Shown one piece after another: positions 24,491-38,095 of a stretch of DNA of 64,000 bases (positions are counted from its first letter, which is position 1; every line of letters starts with the position of its first letter). The translations under genes were made by a program, and so were the position numbers. The notes beneath the pieces were generated by a model. That model worked only from the letters and a program-made list of their open reading frames with translations, was not told the DNA's origin and ran no database searches. This DNA is from Adineta steineri. Its lineage: Eukaryota; Rotifera; Eurotatoria; Adinetida; Adinetidae. The stretch lies in the NCBI GenBank assembly GCA_905250115.1, contig CAJNOI010000001.1, positions 256,580 through 320,579 on the forward strand. Direction: 5' to 3'.

Positions 24491-27400
24491 TTAGTTATGT
24501 TCACTTCGATATTTTTCTTTATCATCATTTCTTTCATCGCGATCAATTTGATTTCGTACACCAACAAGAAAATTTTCCGCTGCTTTTGTTGTTGTTACAA
24601 TTGGTTGAATAGCAACTGATGGCATTTGTCTTAATAAACCACCAACAACACCTAAAACACCTTTTCGTCGTCGTCCTAATTGTGCTTCTGTTCTTAATTG
24701 ATGTGATGTGGTATTAAAACTTTGTCGTATAACATTAACAGCATATGTAACACCTTCACGTATATCATTCGGTGGTGGATGATTTCGTACCATAATTGTT
24801 TGGTTTGATGATGATGATGACGGTGATGAATTTGAAGTAATTGCTTCATTTGGTGGTATTGTTGATGATGAAACAAGTTCAAAACATAATAATGCAGCAA
24901 AATGTGCACAACGTACAACTTGACTACTTAATTCAATCAAAGCTAAAGCTGTACTTGTTGTAAATGATGATGCACCACGTTGTATACCACGTAAAACTCT
25001 ACCATCACGACGATATTGATCAATAGGTAAATAAAATAAATCTTTTATACCAAGAATTATTTGTGATATGGATGATAATGGTACAATGCCTTTAATAACA
25101 TCTGTTGGATGTATATCAGTTAACCATTCATTTAATAAAAATGTTAATAATTTTTCATAACCTAATAAACCTCGTTTATAAGAAATACGCTTTAAATAAA
25201 TATCAACTTTAGCTAATTGTGCTAAACCAATAAGTAAATTTAAAAATGGGCCCGAATCAAATAATTGTTCATTACGAAGTTTACCACGATAATCAATACG
25301 AATATGACAAGCAGGTGAAAATACAAAATGTTTTATAAATACAGTTGAATTCGTTGATGATGATGAAGTATCTCCTGCATTAGTTGTTGTTGTATTTAAT
25401 ATTGGAGATGCTGCATAATGTGATGAAGATGATGTACTAAGATCAGAATCTAATGATGATGATGGATAATCATTATTTACATTTGATTCCGTATTAACTA
25501 AACCACAATATAATTATAAATATCTATTCTTTCAGTTCAAGATTTGTTTTTTACCTGGTATAGGTGGTGATATTTCACGAGTATTTGTTGTATTTGTTAA
25601 ATTAACAAAAAAATTTCTCATAAATACTAATGTATCCTATATAAAAAAGAAAGAATAAGATTAATTTTTCTTTTCGAATTAATTTACTTGATCAATATTA
25701 ATTCTTAAAGGCTGTAATGATACTTTTATTTCACATTCAAGTGGTTCTGCTGATAAATTTGGATTAATACCATTTTCAAATTCATCATTAAGAGTTTTCA
25801 TTAAATAACCTTCAGGTTTTGTATTTAAAATTTTAACAACCAACTAAAATAAATAATAAGAAAAAGAGGATATTCTATATGTATATATCATACCATATCA
25901 GCATGTGTTCGTCTTGGTGCTGCTTCAGTTGTATATAAATATAAAAATTTATTAATTTCTGATCTTGCTAATAGACGATCACGTATTTCAAATTCATGTA
26001 TAGCAAATACAAATCTTGATGAAGCTTTTTCTTGTTCATCATAAGTTTCATATTGACATCGTGCTTTACTGATTGAAAATTCCATACTTGTTCGTAAATC
26101 TCTACAAGGTCCACCACGTTCATGTCGTGCTAAACGTGTTGTATCATATGAACTATATAAACGACCACCGGCTTTTTCTCTTCAAAAAAAGAAATTCATG
26201 AAAAAAGAATATTTTTTTGGGGAATAACATACTGCGTTGGTGATAAAGCTGAAGCTGCATTAAATCGAACAGATTCATTAATATTTAATTGTACCGGTTG
26301 TTGATGACTATCATCTAAAAAAATTAGGAAATTACAAAAAAAGTTAGATTAAAAAAAAAGAATTTACTTGGTTTTGGTAATGCAAAATCACTTCCACCAT
26401 AAATATGCCAGACAATTGAAATTTGTCGAATTGAAAATCTTAATGTTGGAACTGGTAAATGTGCTGGAGCATTAAGAATATCATTTCTTTCTAATGGTTT
26501 AGGAAAATGATTTTCATGAATTTGTATTGGAGTTTCACTTAGCACATGAACTTCATATAAACCATTTTCAGGCTAGAAAAATAAAATAAAAATTATAATT
26601 TAGTTTTAATTTAATAAGAAAACAAAGACATACTGGTCGACACATTCCAACTTCAGGTTCAATTAATTCAAAATCTCGATTTATTTCACCACTATATGTT
26701 ACTTGTCGTCCTATAATTGGTAAAGAATCATCATCATCATCGTCATCTTTACCATATGTTGATGAAGAAAATACAGAACCACATTCAACATCTGATGAAT
26801 GACTATTTAATATAGCATTTTCATTACTATGATATTTAATACCAGATTCATTCATTGAACCTACATAGTAATGAAAGAACTTAATTCATTTTCACAGATT
26901 TATAAAAAAAACTAATATCACAATAGAAACTAGAAATGTACAGTTTCAATAAATTGCCCACTGATTCATCAATACTACAAGTATATCGGTATTGAAGTAG
27001 ACTAATTACATTGATCAGACACTTCAGTATTTACTATAACAGTACTATTCAATGGTCAATCAATCTATACTCATCAACAAAAAATAGTTAGGGTGTTTAA
27101 TAACTGTATATTCCTTTTATCAATATATATCTTCTTTATATGAATTGTTATTTACCTATTGGTTCATGATAATCGTCCGCCATAGCATCTGCAAGTAATT
27201 TTTCTTGATGTGATGTCTAAAAAAATTTCATATTATTCAAAAAAAGCAAAATTTTTAATATTTACATCATCTATTTTTGATTGTTCATTATTAATTGTTT
27301 CTTCACTCATCATTCGAACTGGACGATCAATTCGTACTCTTTCAATAGGTGTACTACTTCGACCTGTTTCATGTGTCTGTTGTTGTTGCTGTTGCTGTTG

Positions 27401-30400
27401 AAGATCACCATGTGTTACAACATATTTTAATAATTCACTCAAAGCATTTGCTGAATCCGAACATGTTCGAATATGTATCATATTACATGCAATACGAATA
27501 TCAAGTAATGGATCATTCTAAATCAAAGAAAATTTATTATTTATAAATGCAAAAGATTTTTTACCATTGGCATGTTTTCAGTAGGTTCATTAAAGTATAA
27601 TTTTATTTCAAATGCTCCACCATTGATAACAGATATATAATCATTTAATAAATCAATTTGATGACGATCACGTTTTTGTTTTGATAAATAAATGGCCCAA
27701 TCTTCGAGATTAATTCTAGCAAAAGAATTTTAATAAAAATAAATAATTAATTAAAAATATATATCTTACTCAATTAATGTTGTTTTGCTGCTTTTAACAA
27801 TTGTATTTGTTACTGCTAATGAATCAAGAGCAACAAAACATCGTGTATCAGAATATAAGGGTCTGAAAATAAATGAAACCATTTAATCGACAAGTTATCA
27901 TTTGTATATATCTACTGTTCATTTCAAAATAAAAGACGGATGGGTATTTGTTTAAGAACTTTCAATAGAAACAAGATGGAGAAGCATCTTTACTACAGAA
28001 AAATTAAATTATTCCCAAGAGAAACAAATCAAACTTTGTGAAAATATTTTTTTAATGAATTTCCGAGAGTCAAATAATTCGATAAAGAAAATATAATTAT
28101 TCCACTAATCTAATTTGTTGATAGATTATTATTGTTTCTCGACCTTGAGTTATTCATGGAAAAGAAAATCTTTTTTTCATACCGATAATAAATTGCACAA
28201 TGACGAAATTCTAAATGCCAATCAACAAGCGTAACTGATGGAATATAACCAGCAACTTCTTCATCAGTGAAATCAAATAATTCCATAAGCTAATAGAAAT
28301 CATTTCATAAGATAAAAATCGAAGTTATATTTAATTATTTACTTGTAAAAGCCAAATTTCTTCTTTTGGTAGTATTTTTTGATGAAGCATGGCACCTTCA
28401 ACTGTAAATGATCCACGAATCATTTTCTGTTTTCCTTCACTTCGATCACCAGTTGAACGAATTTCAAATGCTGCACGAACCATTGTACCATTATTATTAT
28501 ATTTTGGAAATGCATCTGATGGTAAACGTGTTAATAATTCTGGTAATGAACGACTAAGAACTTCATGTAATGATATATTAGATTTCATTGCTGTTGCATT
28601 TCCTTTATTTAAAAAAATAAATAATAGATAAAGAAAAAGATAGTTTGTTTTTATATTTACCATTATGATAAAGTAATGCTGAATGACTTAATAAACAAAA
28701 ATATTGAAGATTTACATCACCTTGATATCCATCAACAATTGCAAGTGTTAAACCTTGTCCATCAAAACGAAATTCACCAATATTCGCATTTCTTGCACGA
28801 GATTCTCGAGGAATTTTATCACCCTAATTAAAAAATATTATTCATTAATAAATTAGTTTAATATTTTCGTAAAGAAAAGAAAATTAGATAAATTCAGGCG
28901 CATTATGGGTTATTCATAACTAAATGATAGTGAAGTGCTCAGAAACTCTCGAAACTGCTCCTAAATTTCTAGAGATTTTATGGAAAAATCTATCTAATTC
29001 TGTGGTCGTATCTAAAGGTACAGATTTCGAGAAGCAAAGAAAAGGTGATCTTGTGTCCTCTAATGGCCGAATGTTGCGACACGCCAACATTTCCATCTTT
29101 TATTATTCCGATATTTTAGTTGTGTCCATTCTTCTTCACAGTGAAAAGTTTTTTTTTAATTTTCGAATGCTCTAGAGTAATTATCAAAGTGAGCGTTTTG
29201 AACTGTGTTAATTCTATATTACCAAATGGTAATATCCGGCTGAAAAGGATTAACTTAAAAAATTTGTAAATTATTACCATAGGTGCATTAGCTGCTACGT
29301 GAATATCTTGTACATTAAGATGTAATACAAAACTATGTGGACCTTTTTTCTTTGAACCTCTTGGTGTAAGTCCTCCTTGTTCATCATCATCTTCATCTGA
29401 AATAACTTGATCATCATCCGATGAATTACTATTAATTCGTTTAATAATTGATCGACATGTTTGAAATGCTTGTTCATTCGTTGTATTTCCCAATGAATTT
29501 ATTAATTTTCCACCATAATTTGCTGTGGCATACATTTGATTTAAATTATCATTATTAATTGGTGCTGAACTTTCCCACATAAATAAATTATTTACAAAAC
29601 TAGAAAAATCAACAGTATATTTAATCAATTCTTTTTTTGAAAATATTTTACCGATTATAAATAGTATCAAGAAAAACTTGATTCGGTATATAAAATAATA
29701 TATATGGAATAATAATATGTATATTTAATTTTGTTTCTTGACTACACGATGATATAAATTTATGTATTGTATCAGCATCGGCAACTTCAAGTACTTGTCG
29801 ATTATCATTTAATGTATTTTTATTTTTTAATGGAAGTTTATTATCATTTGTTGGTAAACGACAAAAAATTGAATCAAATAATGTATCGGTCATTACAGGA
29901 TTTAATTGACTAATTGCAAAATTTTTTAAATCATTTAAATTAATAATTAATCTTAAAAAAATATTTTTTATTTAGATTTTTCTTTTTAGAAAAATAAAAT
30001 TAATTACTTTATTATTTCACCATTACTCGATGATAGCTGTGCAATATGTGATCGTTCCGAATTAATATTATCCATAAAATAAACTAAATAAATTTCGAAA
30101 ATAATATTTTCAAAGAGGAAAATAATTCAATACCTTGAATAGATTCACTTGTTATTGTTAATGTTGTTGTTTCATCAATATCAAAATCCGATTGAAAATT
30201 AACTTGTTTTAAATCAAATGTTAAAATTTCTTTATGAATTGCTTGGATCCACCATGGTCGACGTTTACTCAATGGTTGTAAATCAGCTATGGGAAATCTA
30301 TAAACATTAAATAAGCAAAAATATTTAATTGGGAAATTTATTTTATGTCATACCGTAAATTAAGAATACAACCCGGAGAACTTATTGATAACATTGTGAG

Positions 30401-33400
30401 AGAATTGCTAGAATTTTGATTTGTTGTTGATGAATTCTATAAAAAAGATTAGTTTGCTTTAAAAAAAAACAATATTTAAGTCTTATTTACATTTGTTTGG
30501 CATGCATTGATAGTCGAGTAAATTCGATCGATAATTGATACATCAAAATCGATTTGGCATGATGCTAAACGGATATTTACATCACTAAATGGTCTTAATG
30601 TTGCAAGACGACGACTAAATGCACTGACAGATTTCTTTTTCTATTTCGGAAAAAATAAAATAATTTTTTTTTGTTTCGTTAATTATGTAAACATACTTTT
30701 GTTTCATTAATATCGAAATTTGTGAGAGATATTTGAATCGAGGATTGTATACCATTATATGGAACTTGAAATGATGATAGTGAATCGAAATTTGCTTCAT
30801 TTGTACGATTAAATGATAATAACTAATTAAAAAAGAAAAAATATATTTGTGAAGAAAATTTAATTCAATCATCAATGCAGGATATCCTCTCAGAGCAAAA
30901 TGTATGTACGGAAACTCTTCTCACATATAAGTCCTATGAATTACTATCGATAGTTCGTTCATATGTCTAAATCAATTTTTCTATATATTTACTCTATTGA
31001 ATATCATTTGTTTATTTTCATTCGTTGTTCTTTGTTGTACATTCGTATTTTCCGGTAATAAACATTCACATAAATCTACAGAACTAAATCGTATATCCAA
31101 TTCTAAACAAAGACAATTTTCTGCTGATTGTTGAATAAAATCAATAATTAATGGTTTTCCAATAAGTCTAAAAACAAAGATTTTATTTTTAAGAATTTAT
31201 TTATTTCTAAACATACGAAATATGATCTTGTAAACAAGCTTGAGAATATTTTAATCGATGTTCATTTATTTGTCTATCATCAAGCATTCCTGATGTATTG
31301 ATAGTTGCTATATTTGAAAAATAACTATCAGCAAAATCTTTAAGTGAAGTTGAACTTGTTTCAATATCACGATGAAGTAAACATAAGGAAATAAAATTAA
31401 ATTGTAAACGACATTTTGTACTAATTATTGATTGACTTTGTTCAAGTAAACGTTTTGTTGTTTCTAAAAGATATTTTAATTTTTAAATAAAACAAAGAAA
31501 AACTTCTCGTATTTTACGTTTTAAATGTGCTTTATCAACTGTTGACTGATTTGTTGATGAATTACGATGAGGTGATGAACGACGGCGATGACCTGAATAA
31601 TAATAAGCAATTCTAGATTAGGAAAAAATAACAAGTGGGTTTAGAATTTACTTGATGTTGAAGCTGAATCTGGATGACTACTTGTATAAGATGATTCAAG
31701 ATCAATACTTGTTGACATTCCTTTTACAGAACAAAACATAGATTCAGATGGATCTAAAGAAAAAAAAAGAAATTGATTTCATTTATGTTAATATTGTTTA
31801 TACCTGGTGTTTGTTCAACATCTGAATAATGATAATAATCATTATCATATTGTTGTGAACCCATTTGACAATTTTTCTTACGAATTTCTTCAGCTAAATT
31901 TTGTTCAATACGTCGAAAATCATCTTCCGTCATTGGACGATTATTTACAGAGGATGAATTATATAAATTAGAGTCACTTGTTGAATTAAGTGCTGAAGAA
32001 AACAAAACAAAACAAAAACTAAAATTTCTATTTTATAAGATATTAAAATTATTTTTACCAGCTTTTTGATATGCAGTAAGAAGAATAATTAATGATTGTA
32101 ATTGTTTTGGTGTTAATAAACAATTAACTGAACCACAGTGTGCTTCGATTTCCACCTAATATATATTTTTTTTTAAATGGAAATTTTAAATGAAAAAATT
32201 TCTTTTACTTTTGGCCCATAGATTTGTTCGGATTGTTTAAGTTTAAGACGAATATCTTGTTTACCCGAAATAGTTAAACATAAAACAGGATCAAATGTTT
32301 CATATCCAAACATTCGAGTATTGCCATTTGATGTTGTAGTCATTACTGATGACGAACTATTTGTTAATGCACTTGACGTCATACTATCCTAAATAAATAA
32401 TAATAATAAAGCTTAATTGAAATTTTTTATTAAAGTTATTCTTACTGCTGTTGAACGATTAGGTAGATTAAGTTCCGATGAATCAGTCATATTTGAAGAA
32501 TCTTTATGTATAGAAAATTCATCGGTATAAAGTGTAACACCACTTAAAACAAAATTTTTATTTGTAAATACAGTTGGACGCATTATTGAATTCGTATCAG
32601 ATGCTACTGTCATATCAATACTTGTTGCTTCACTGTCAAAATATTCAAACCTAAAGAACATATATATATTTATTTGATTAATCAAATCAAAAATTATGTT
32701 TATTTACTTTTTTATACGAATTTCAAGTGCAACACCATGATCATTATTATCAATTAAATGTTCTAATCGAATAACAGTATCGATTAGTGTTACTTTAACT
32801 CGTGCAAGTACTAAAATACAAAAAAATTCAATTATTTAACTTTCGTACTTTGCATACAATAATAAAATTTCGATGTAAATAACGTATAAGGACGAAGATC
32901 CAAAACGTTAGCACACAATCTAAGTGTGCTCTAAACTTGGAATTTACGAATGTCTAAGTTTTCACGAAAAACTGTAATTATCTGTTTTTGTTTGTTCTCA
33001 TAGATATTCTGGACTGTGTTGAGTAGAGTGGTGATACTCAAGAAAAAAAAACACAAAGTTACAAGCTATAATTTGTCGAAAAGCTTCATTTAACTTGACG
33101 AGTTATTTACATTATCGAATAAAACAAATAAGGGACAATATAAAAAATGTATCTTACTCGAATCAATTGTTGCTGCGAATGTTTCTAATCCTTGATATGT
33201 TGTATCTTCTTCTGTTTCATTTTTCAAACATTCTTGTGCAATAAGCATACTTGTATTCATGCTATTAAACATTGATGATAATTCAAAACTTGCATCTGTT
33301 GCATCTTTAAAGAAAAAGAAATATTAGTTTGTTTTTGTTTATCTTATGATTTTAATTCTATACTTTGATCATTGGTTTGTTTTGGTCTTATAGTTATTTC

Positions 33401-33768
33401 CAAATCTTTAATATCCAGCAGAGAATTATCACGTAATAATGATGTCCATGGTATTAATAGATTTATTTCTCCAACATATGCTTTAACGACTTCGAATGGT
33501 ATATTATTATTTGTTAATGATTCATTTAAAGCCTAAAGAAAAAGAAAATGAGGTTTTTATTATGACAAAAAAAACAAATGAATTGATGTATTACATTTAA
33601 ATTTAGAATAACATCTTTAACTTGTCCACGACCGGAAAATAGATCGACTGATAATTGATCAAGTGAAAGTTTTTCTTGAAAAAATACACCTAAATAATGA
33701 TGTATTAATTGACGACAAGCACGTGTTTTTAATGAATTTGACCATGGTATAAACGATTGCCACGGCAT
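24491..33768 (-). CDS. ATG2: Autophagy-related protein 2 (ATG2), lipid-transfer protein
   Basis: Bridge-like lipid-transfer protein that feeds phospholipid from ER to the growing autophagosome. I place 33 exons, from 33595-33768 (start) to 24491-25497 (end); their summed length is an exact multiple of three and gives 2071 aa, close to human ATG2B. The N-terminal chorein motif reads MPWQSFIPWSNSLKTRACRQ..LIHHYLGVFF with EKLSLDQLSVDL. The C-terminal ATG2_C region contains RGLLGYEKLLTFLLNEWL, LPIDQYRRDGRVLRGIQRGA and REGVTYAVNVIRQ, followed by VVGGLLRQMPS and VGVRNQI. Middle exons carry many Ser/Asp-rich low-complexity inserts. Larger introns lie at 28824-29277, 32811-33157 and 26861-27155; all others are about 45-170 nt. 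The acceptor at 26178-26179 (GAAGAG) is required for phase. VPS13 was considered, but the ATG2-specific ends exclude it. Confidence 0.93.
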
Positions 33769-34579
33769 TTTGAAACTAATATGAATCTAAAAATGAAATT
33801 GATTTATGTATTTATCTACGAATGAATCCAACAGGAACTGACTGTAGTTTTGATAAATGAACAAATAAAAGAGTAAATAACTGCGACTAAATACATTATG
33901 AAATTAATAATAACAAAAACTTCTCTACATCTTCCTGATGAATTTCATCATGTATTTGTGACAGTTATCTACTCTTTTATCTATGAATCATTGTATTATC
34001 TTAAAAGATTTTTTGGTCTTTTTCCAACATTATGTCATGTGATAAAGAATTACCTTATATATTATTTTTCTATTACTTTGGAAAAAAATAAATAAATATT
34101 TTGTCTATTATCTCTACATTCGATCAATTATAAAAAAAAATCATAAGATATATATTTACGTTGAAAGGATCGACCAGCTGACATTAACATATGATATTAA
34201 GCGCGTGCATATCGATTATTAATTGGTTAGTTATTTCTCCAATAAGATTGTATATGTAAACCTTCGTATAATAAATCAAATAAGATAATGTTATTTTCAA
34301 TGAAAAAATCTTTATAATTTTCTATATAAAATCTCACAAATAAGAATAAGAAATTTGAAAAATAATTTCATTGCTAGGAAAATATTCTCCAATGAAAAAC
34401 ATTTATTTCTTTGTCTCCATTACATGTGTACTTGTCATTGAATCAGGGATTTTCTTCTTCCTCACTTTTTACGTGTTCATTTTTCGTTCTTTCGTCCGCC
34501 GCCGACTCGTAGGTAAACGTCAGTCTATAAAAAAAGCAATTAAATATACCTATTTCCTTATTGTAGATTTTTCTTGATC
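33769..34579. promoter_or_regulatory. Divergent region ATG2 (-) / UBE2Q (+) with likely 5' UTR intron
   Basis: The 811-base gap holds both promoters. Within it, 34513-34566 looks like a 54-nt intron (GTAAAC...TTGTAG) in the UBE2Q 5' leader. The upstream leader carries a short ORF starting ATG at 34392 (MKNIYFFVSITCVLV...) that ends just before the UBE2Q ATG whether or not the intron is removed. It is hydrophobic and has no recognised homology; I read it as an upstream ORF, not a separate gene. Confidence 0.4.
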
Positions 34580-36079
34580 ATGCGTTCCCTGCAATCATTA
34601 AAAGAAGAGTTACGCGTTCTAGAACAACATTTTCCAAAACGAACAAATGCACCATTTTCAATAATAAGTGCAAGTGTTGATGATATAACAAGTATTTATC
34701 GTGATCCCGTTAACCAACGATCAATATCAATTTGTGTAAAATAGAAATTTCATTTTGAAATAAAAACAATAATTTGATTATTTTATTTTTCTAGTGTAAA
34801 ATTCTTGAAGTACCAAATAAATGTTTATGGTATACTGAAAGTGATAATAATGATGATGTTCAAGAACAATTAACATTACTATTTGATGAATTAAATTCTA
34901 ATACATCAAATGAATCTCGTAGTGTTACATTACAACTTGAATCAATTATTGAACGTTTAAATACCTTTTTTAAAACATCAAATTTAACATTACCAAGTCA
35001 TTTAACAAATAATTCAACAAATCGTATTGAACCTGAAGATTCAGGTGTTGATCAAGAAGAAGAAGATGATGATGATGATGAAACCGAACATCAACATAAT
35101 AATGAACATGATCAATGTTCTCTAGATGATGAAGATAAAACTCAACCAACTGGACAATTAACTGAAGATGTTGATGGTATATCTTTAGAAAATTGGCAAT
35201 TACTTGAAACATTAAAATATAAACGAATTAATGAATCAGCACAACGAAATCATGAAAAAATCTATGCAAGTACAAATACAAATACAAATACGAATACAAG
35301 TACTAATATTATATCAGTAAGAAGAGATGGAGCATCATCATCATCATCATCATCAACATCATCATCATCGTCCGTACAAGCAACTGATCGTTTAATGAAA
35401 GAATTAAGAGAGATATTTCGTTCACAATCCTATAAAAAAGGAGATTTTACTATTGAACTTGTTGATGAAAGTCTTTATGAATGGAATGTTAAAGTAAACA
35501 TTTTCTCTATGAATGAACTAAAGAAAAGTAGAACATAAATCATTTCATTTGTTTATTTAGTTATATCATGTTGATAAAGATAGTAAATTATATACAGATC
35601 TTGAAGAAATGAAACTATCAGAGAAAAATTTTGATAAATTAGATCATATTTTATTAAATTTATCGTTTAATGATAATTATCCATTTGCACCTCCATTTGT
35701 AAGTATAAATCTATAATATCTCTATACATCAAATGAATTTTTTTTCAAGGTACGTGTTATTCGTCCTATAATTACTGGTGGTCATGTATATTCCGGAGCT
35801 ATTTGTAAGAATATTTTTAATGAAAACTATATATATATATATAGAAAAAAAACTCTTTAAGGTATGGAATTACTAACTCGACAAGGTTGGTCATCGGCAT
35901 ATAGTGTTGAATCATTGCTTTTTCAAATCGTAGCAACATTGTGCAAAGCAGGTGCACGTATAGATTTAAGTTCATTAAACGAATCATTTTCACTTCATCG
36001 AGCACAACAAGCATTTCGTCATATATCAAGTGTACATGAAAAAAGTGGATGGTATACAGCACCAAAGGCTGATGGATAA
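34580..36079 (+). CDS. UBE2Q: Ubiquitin-conjugating enzyme E2 Q
   Basis: E2 enzyme that accepts ubiquitin from E1 on a cysteine. Exons 34580-34735, 34795-35493, 35561-35698, 35750-35804, 35862-36079; 421 aa, the usual UBE2Q1 length. The N-terminus ([19 protein letters not shown]) is an RWD-like helix as in the family. A long acidic and Ser/Thr/Asn-rich middle (about residues 130-240) includes poly-Asp and poly-Ser runs. The UBC fold spans about 260-421: [30 protein letters not shown] and the active site SGAICMELL with Cys350, whose codon is split by the last intron. The end [17 protein letters not shown] is a UBE2Q hallmark. First of three plus-strand genes in a row. Confidence 0.95.
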
Positions 36080-36497
36080 CAGATAATAATTAAAAAAAAA
36101 ACTTCAGCTTTTTTTTTTCATTCTTTGGACAATTACAAATATTTCCTTATTTCATTTCGTTCCTTTTCTCTTTTTTCTCTTTCTGTGTAAATAAATACTT
36201 GTAATTGTCTATGTGGATTATTTTTTTTTTCTCGTCTTCTTCTTCTTTTCTTTTTTTTGGCGGTGTTCGATACTGTGCTCATTGTGTGATCGTTTGTCTC
36301 TGTTTATTTGTCGATTGATATATCTATATGAAAGAAAATAAAAAAATAACAAACTTTTTTCTTCTTCCTTTTTTTCTTTATCTTCCAATAACAATTTCTA
36401 ACTCATTTTTATTAGATAAAAATCAACATTCTGTGATATGTTATTCTGATAGTGTCATGTGGTTATCATCTGATCAATTAAAATAAATTTATTTCTG
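36080..36497. other. Intergenic spacer UBE2Q-B4GALT
   Basis: 418 bases of T-rich tracts (tttttttttt, cttcttcttc) and an AATAAA-like 3' end signal for UBE2Q (36189-36194). No gene seen. Confidence 0.5.
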
Positions 36498-37845
36498 ATG
36501 TCTCCTTGTGTTAAACGTAAACCATTGTTTATTCTATTTTTTTTTACACAATTTATTTTATTTTCAACATATACATTTGTCTATTATATAAATAATAATG
36601 AAACAAATACATTAAAAATAGATGTTGATCCATTAATTATACCATCAGAATTACATCCTCTTCCAGCTAGTTTACTTGAAGAAGGTGATCGATCAAATTT
36701 AAATGAAAATTATAAAAATTTAAGAATTCGAACAAAAAGAAAATTTTTGCATTTAAAAACAAATGAAGATTTAAAATCACTTAATGTTACATCTATCAAA
36801 GATATTGATCAATCTCAAACAATTATTCAATGTCCAAGTTTACCTCCAAATTTAGGTAAGTTTTATATAATAAATATATATTTAGAATTCATATTTTTCT
36901 AGTTGGTCGAATCTCACCTGATTTATTTTCTTATAATATGGAAGAAATTGAAGAACATCATATGAATTCAAGTATTAAACTTGGCGGTCATTGGTCTCCA
37001 TCTCATTGTACAGCTCGTCATCGTGTCGCTATTATTATTCCATATCGTAATCGAGATATGCAATTACGTATATTTATTAATTTTATGCATCCATTTTTAC
37101 AAAAACAACAATTAGATTATCAAATATTTCTTGTCGAACCTGTTAATGATATATCATTTAATCGAGCACTATTATTTAATATTGGTTTTCGTGAAGCAAT
37201 GAAGATTTACTCTTGGCAATGTTTTATTTTTCATGATGTGGATTTAATACCAGAAGATGATAGAAATATCTATGCATGTCCTGCGGAACCACGTCATATG
37301 TCTGTAGCTGTAAATACTTTAGATTATAAGTAAATAGAAATTTCAATGATAAATTTGAAAAAAAAATAAAAAAAATGTTTTTTAGTCTTCCATATCGAAC
37401 AATATTTGGTGGTGTTTCTGCGTTAACAGTTAAACAGATGGAATCAGTTAATGGATTTTCAAATCAGTTTTTTGGATGGGGTGGAGAAGATGATGGTAAG
37501 TTTTATTAATTTTATATGAATGCGGTTTTATTTATTTCGTTTGTAGATATGGCTGGAAGAGTTCTTACTAAATATCGTATATCTCGTTATCCAGCAGCAA
37601 TTGCTCGTTATAAAATGTTACGACATAAACAAGATACACCTAATTCACATAGATATAGTATATTAGGTTTAAGTACTCCAATGCGTTCCGTTGATGGTCT
37701 TTCCAATGTACAATATAAAATAATTGAAATAGAAAGAAAAAAACTATTTACACTTATTAGAGTAACATATAATGAAACATTAATTAAACAAAGTGTTGCA
37801 CATCTACAAAAGAAAAAACCTAAATCAAAATTAAAAAAAACCTGA
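36498..37845 (+). CDS. B4GALT: Beta-1,4-galactosyltransferase family, type II Golgi enzyme
   Basis: Transfers Gal (or GalNAc) from the UDP-sugar to a terminal GlcNAc or related acceptor in the Golgi lumen. Exons 36498-36855, 36903-37329, 37386-37495, 37547-37845; 397 aa, as in the family. A short cytosolic tail (MSPCVKRK) precedes a signal-anchor helix (residues about 9-32), then a stem, then the GT7 catalytic domain. Visible motifs: VAIIIPYRNR, FNRALLFNIG, FHDVDLIPEDDRN with the DVD metal site, and the acceptor-site loop FGWGGEDDDMAGR. All splice joints keep phase. Which subfamily (B4GALT1-7) or which sugar acceptor cannot be settled by eye. Confidence 0.93.
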
Positions 37846-38095
37846 AAAATCTCAATAAACCAATATATCCGCTTATATCATTCGAGGTTTAATCTATTTT
37901 AAAAATATTTGTTTTTCTTTGTTATAATCTCTTACTTTATACATCTATGTTGCACATCATGTCAGTTATATTACAGATTATTTCTGTCTTTTTTTTTTGA
38001 AAAAAAAATAAAAAGAAAACAAATGATAGTCTAGGGGGGAAATTTTGATCAAATCAGCTTTTTTAGAATAAAAAATAAAAACAGAAAAAAAAGAT
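37846..38095. other. Spacer B4GALT-ERCC4
   Basis: 250 bases with T and A homopolymer runs; contains the 3' end of B4GALT and the promoter of ERCC4. No other feature seen. Confidence 0.4.

Noticed and set aside
24491-33768. VPS13 identity for the large chorein gene
   Set aside because: N-terminal and C-terminal motifs are those of ATG2, and the length fits ATG2.
34371-34577. 66-codon ORF starting at TTG upstream of UBE2Q
   Set aside because: No ATG at the quoted start and no homology. Treated as a leader uORF beginning at 34392, not as a gene.
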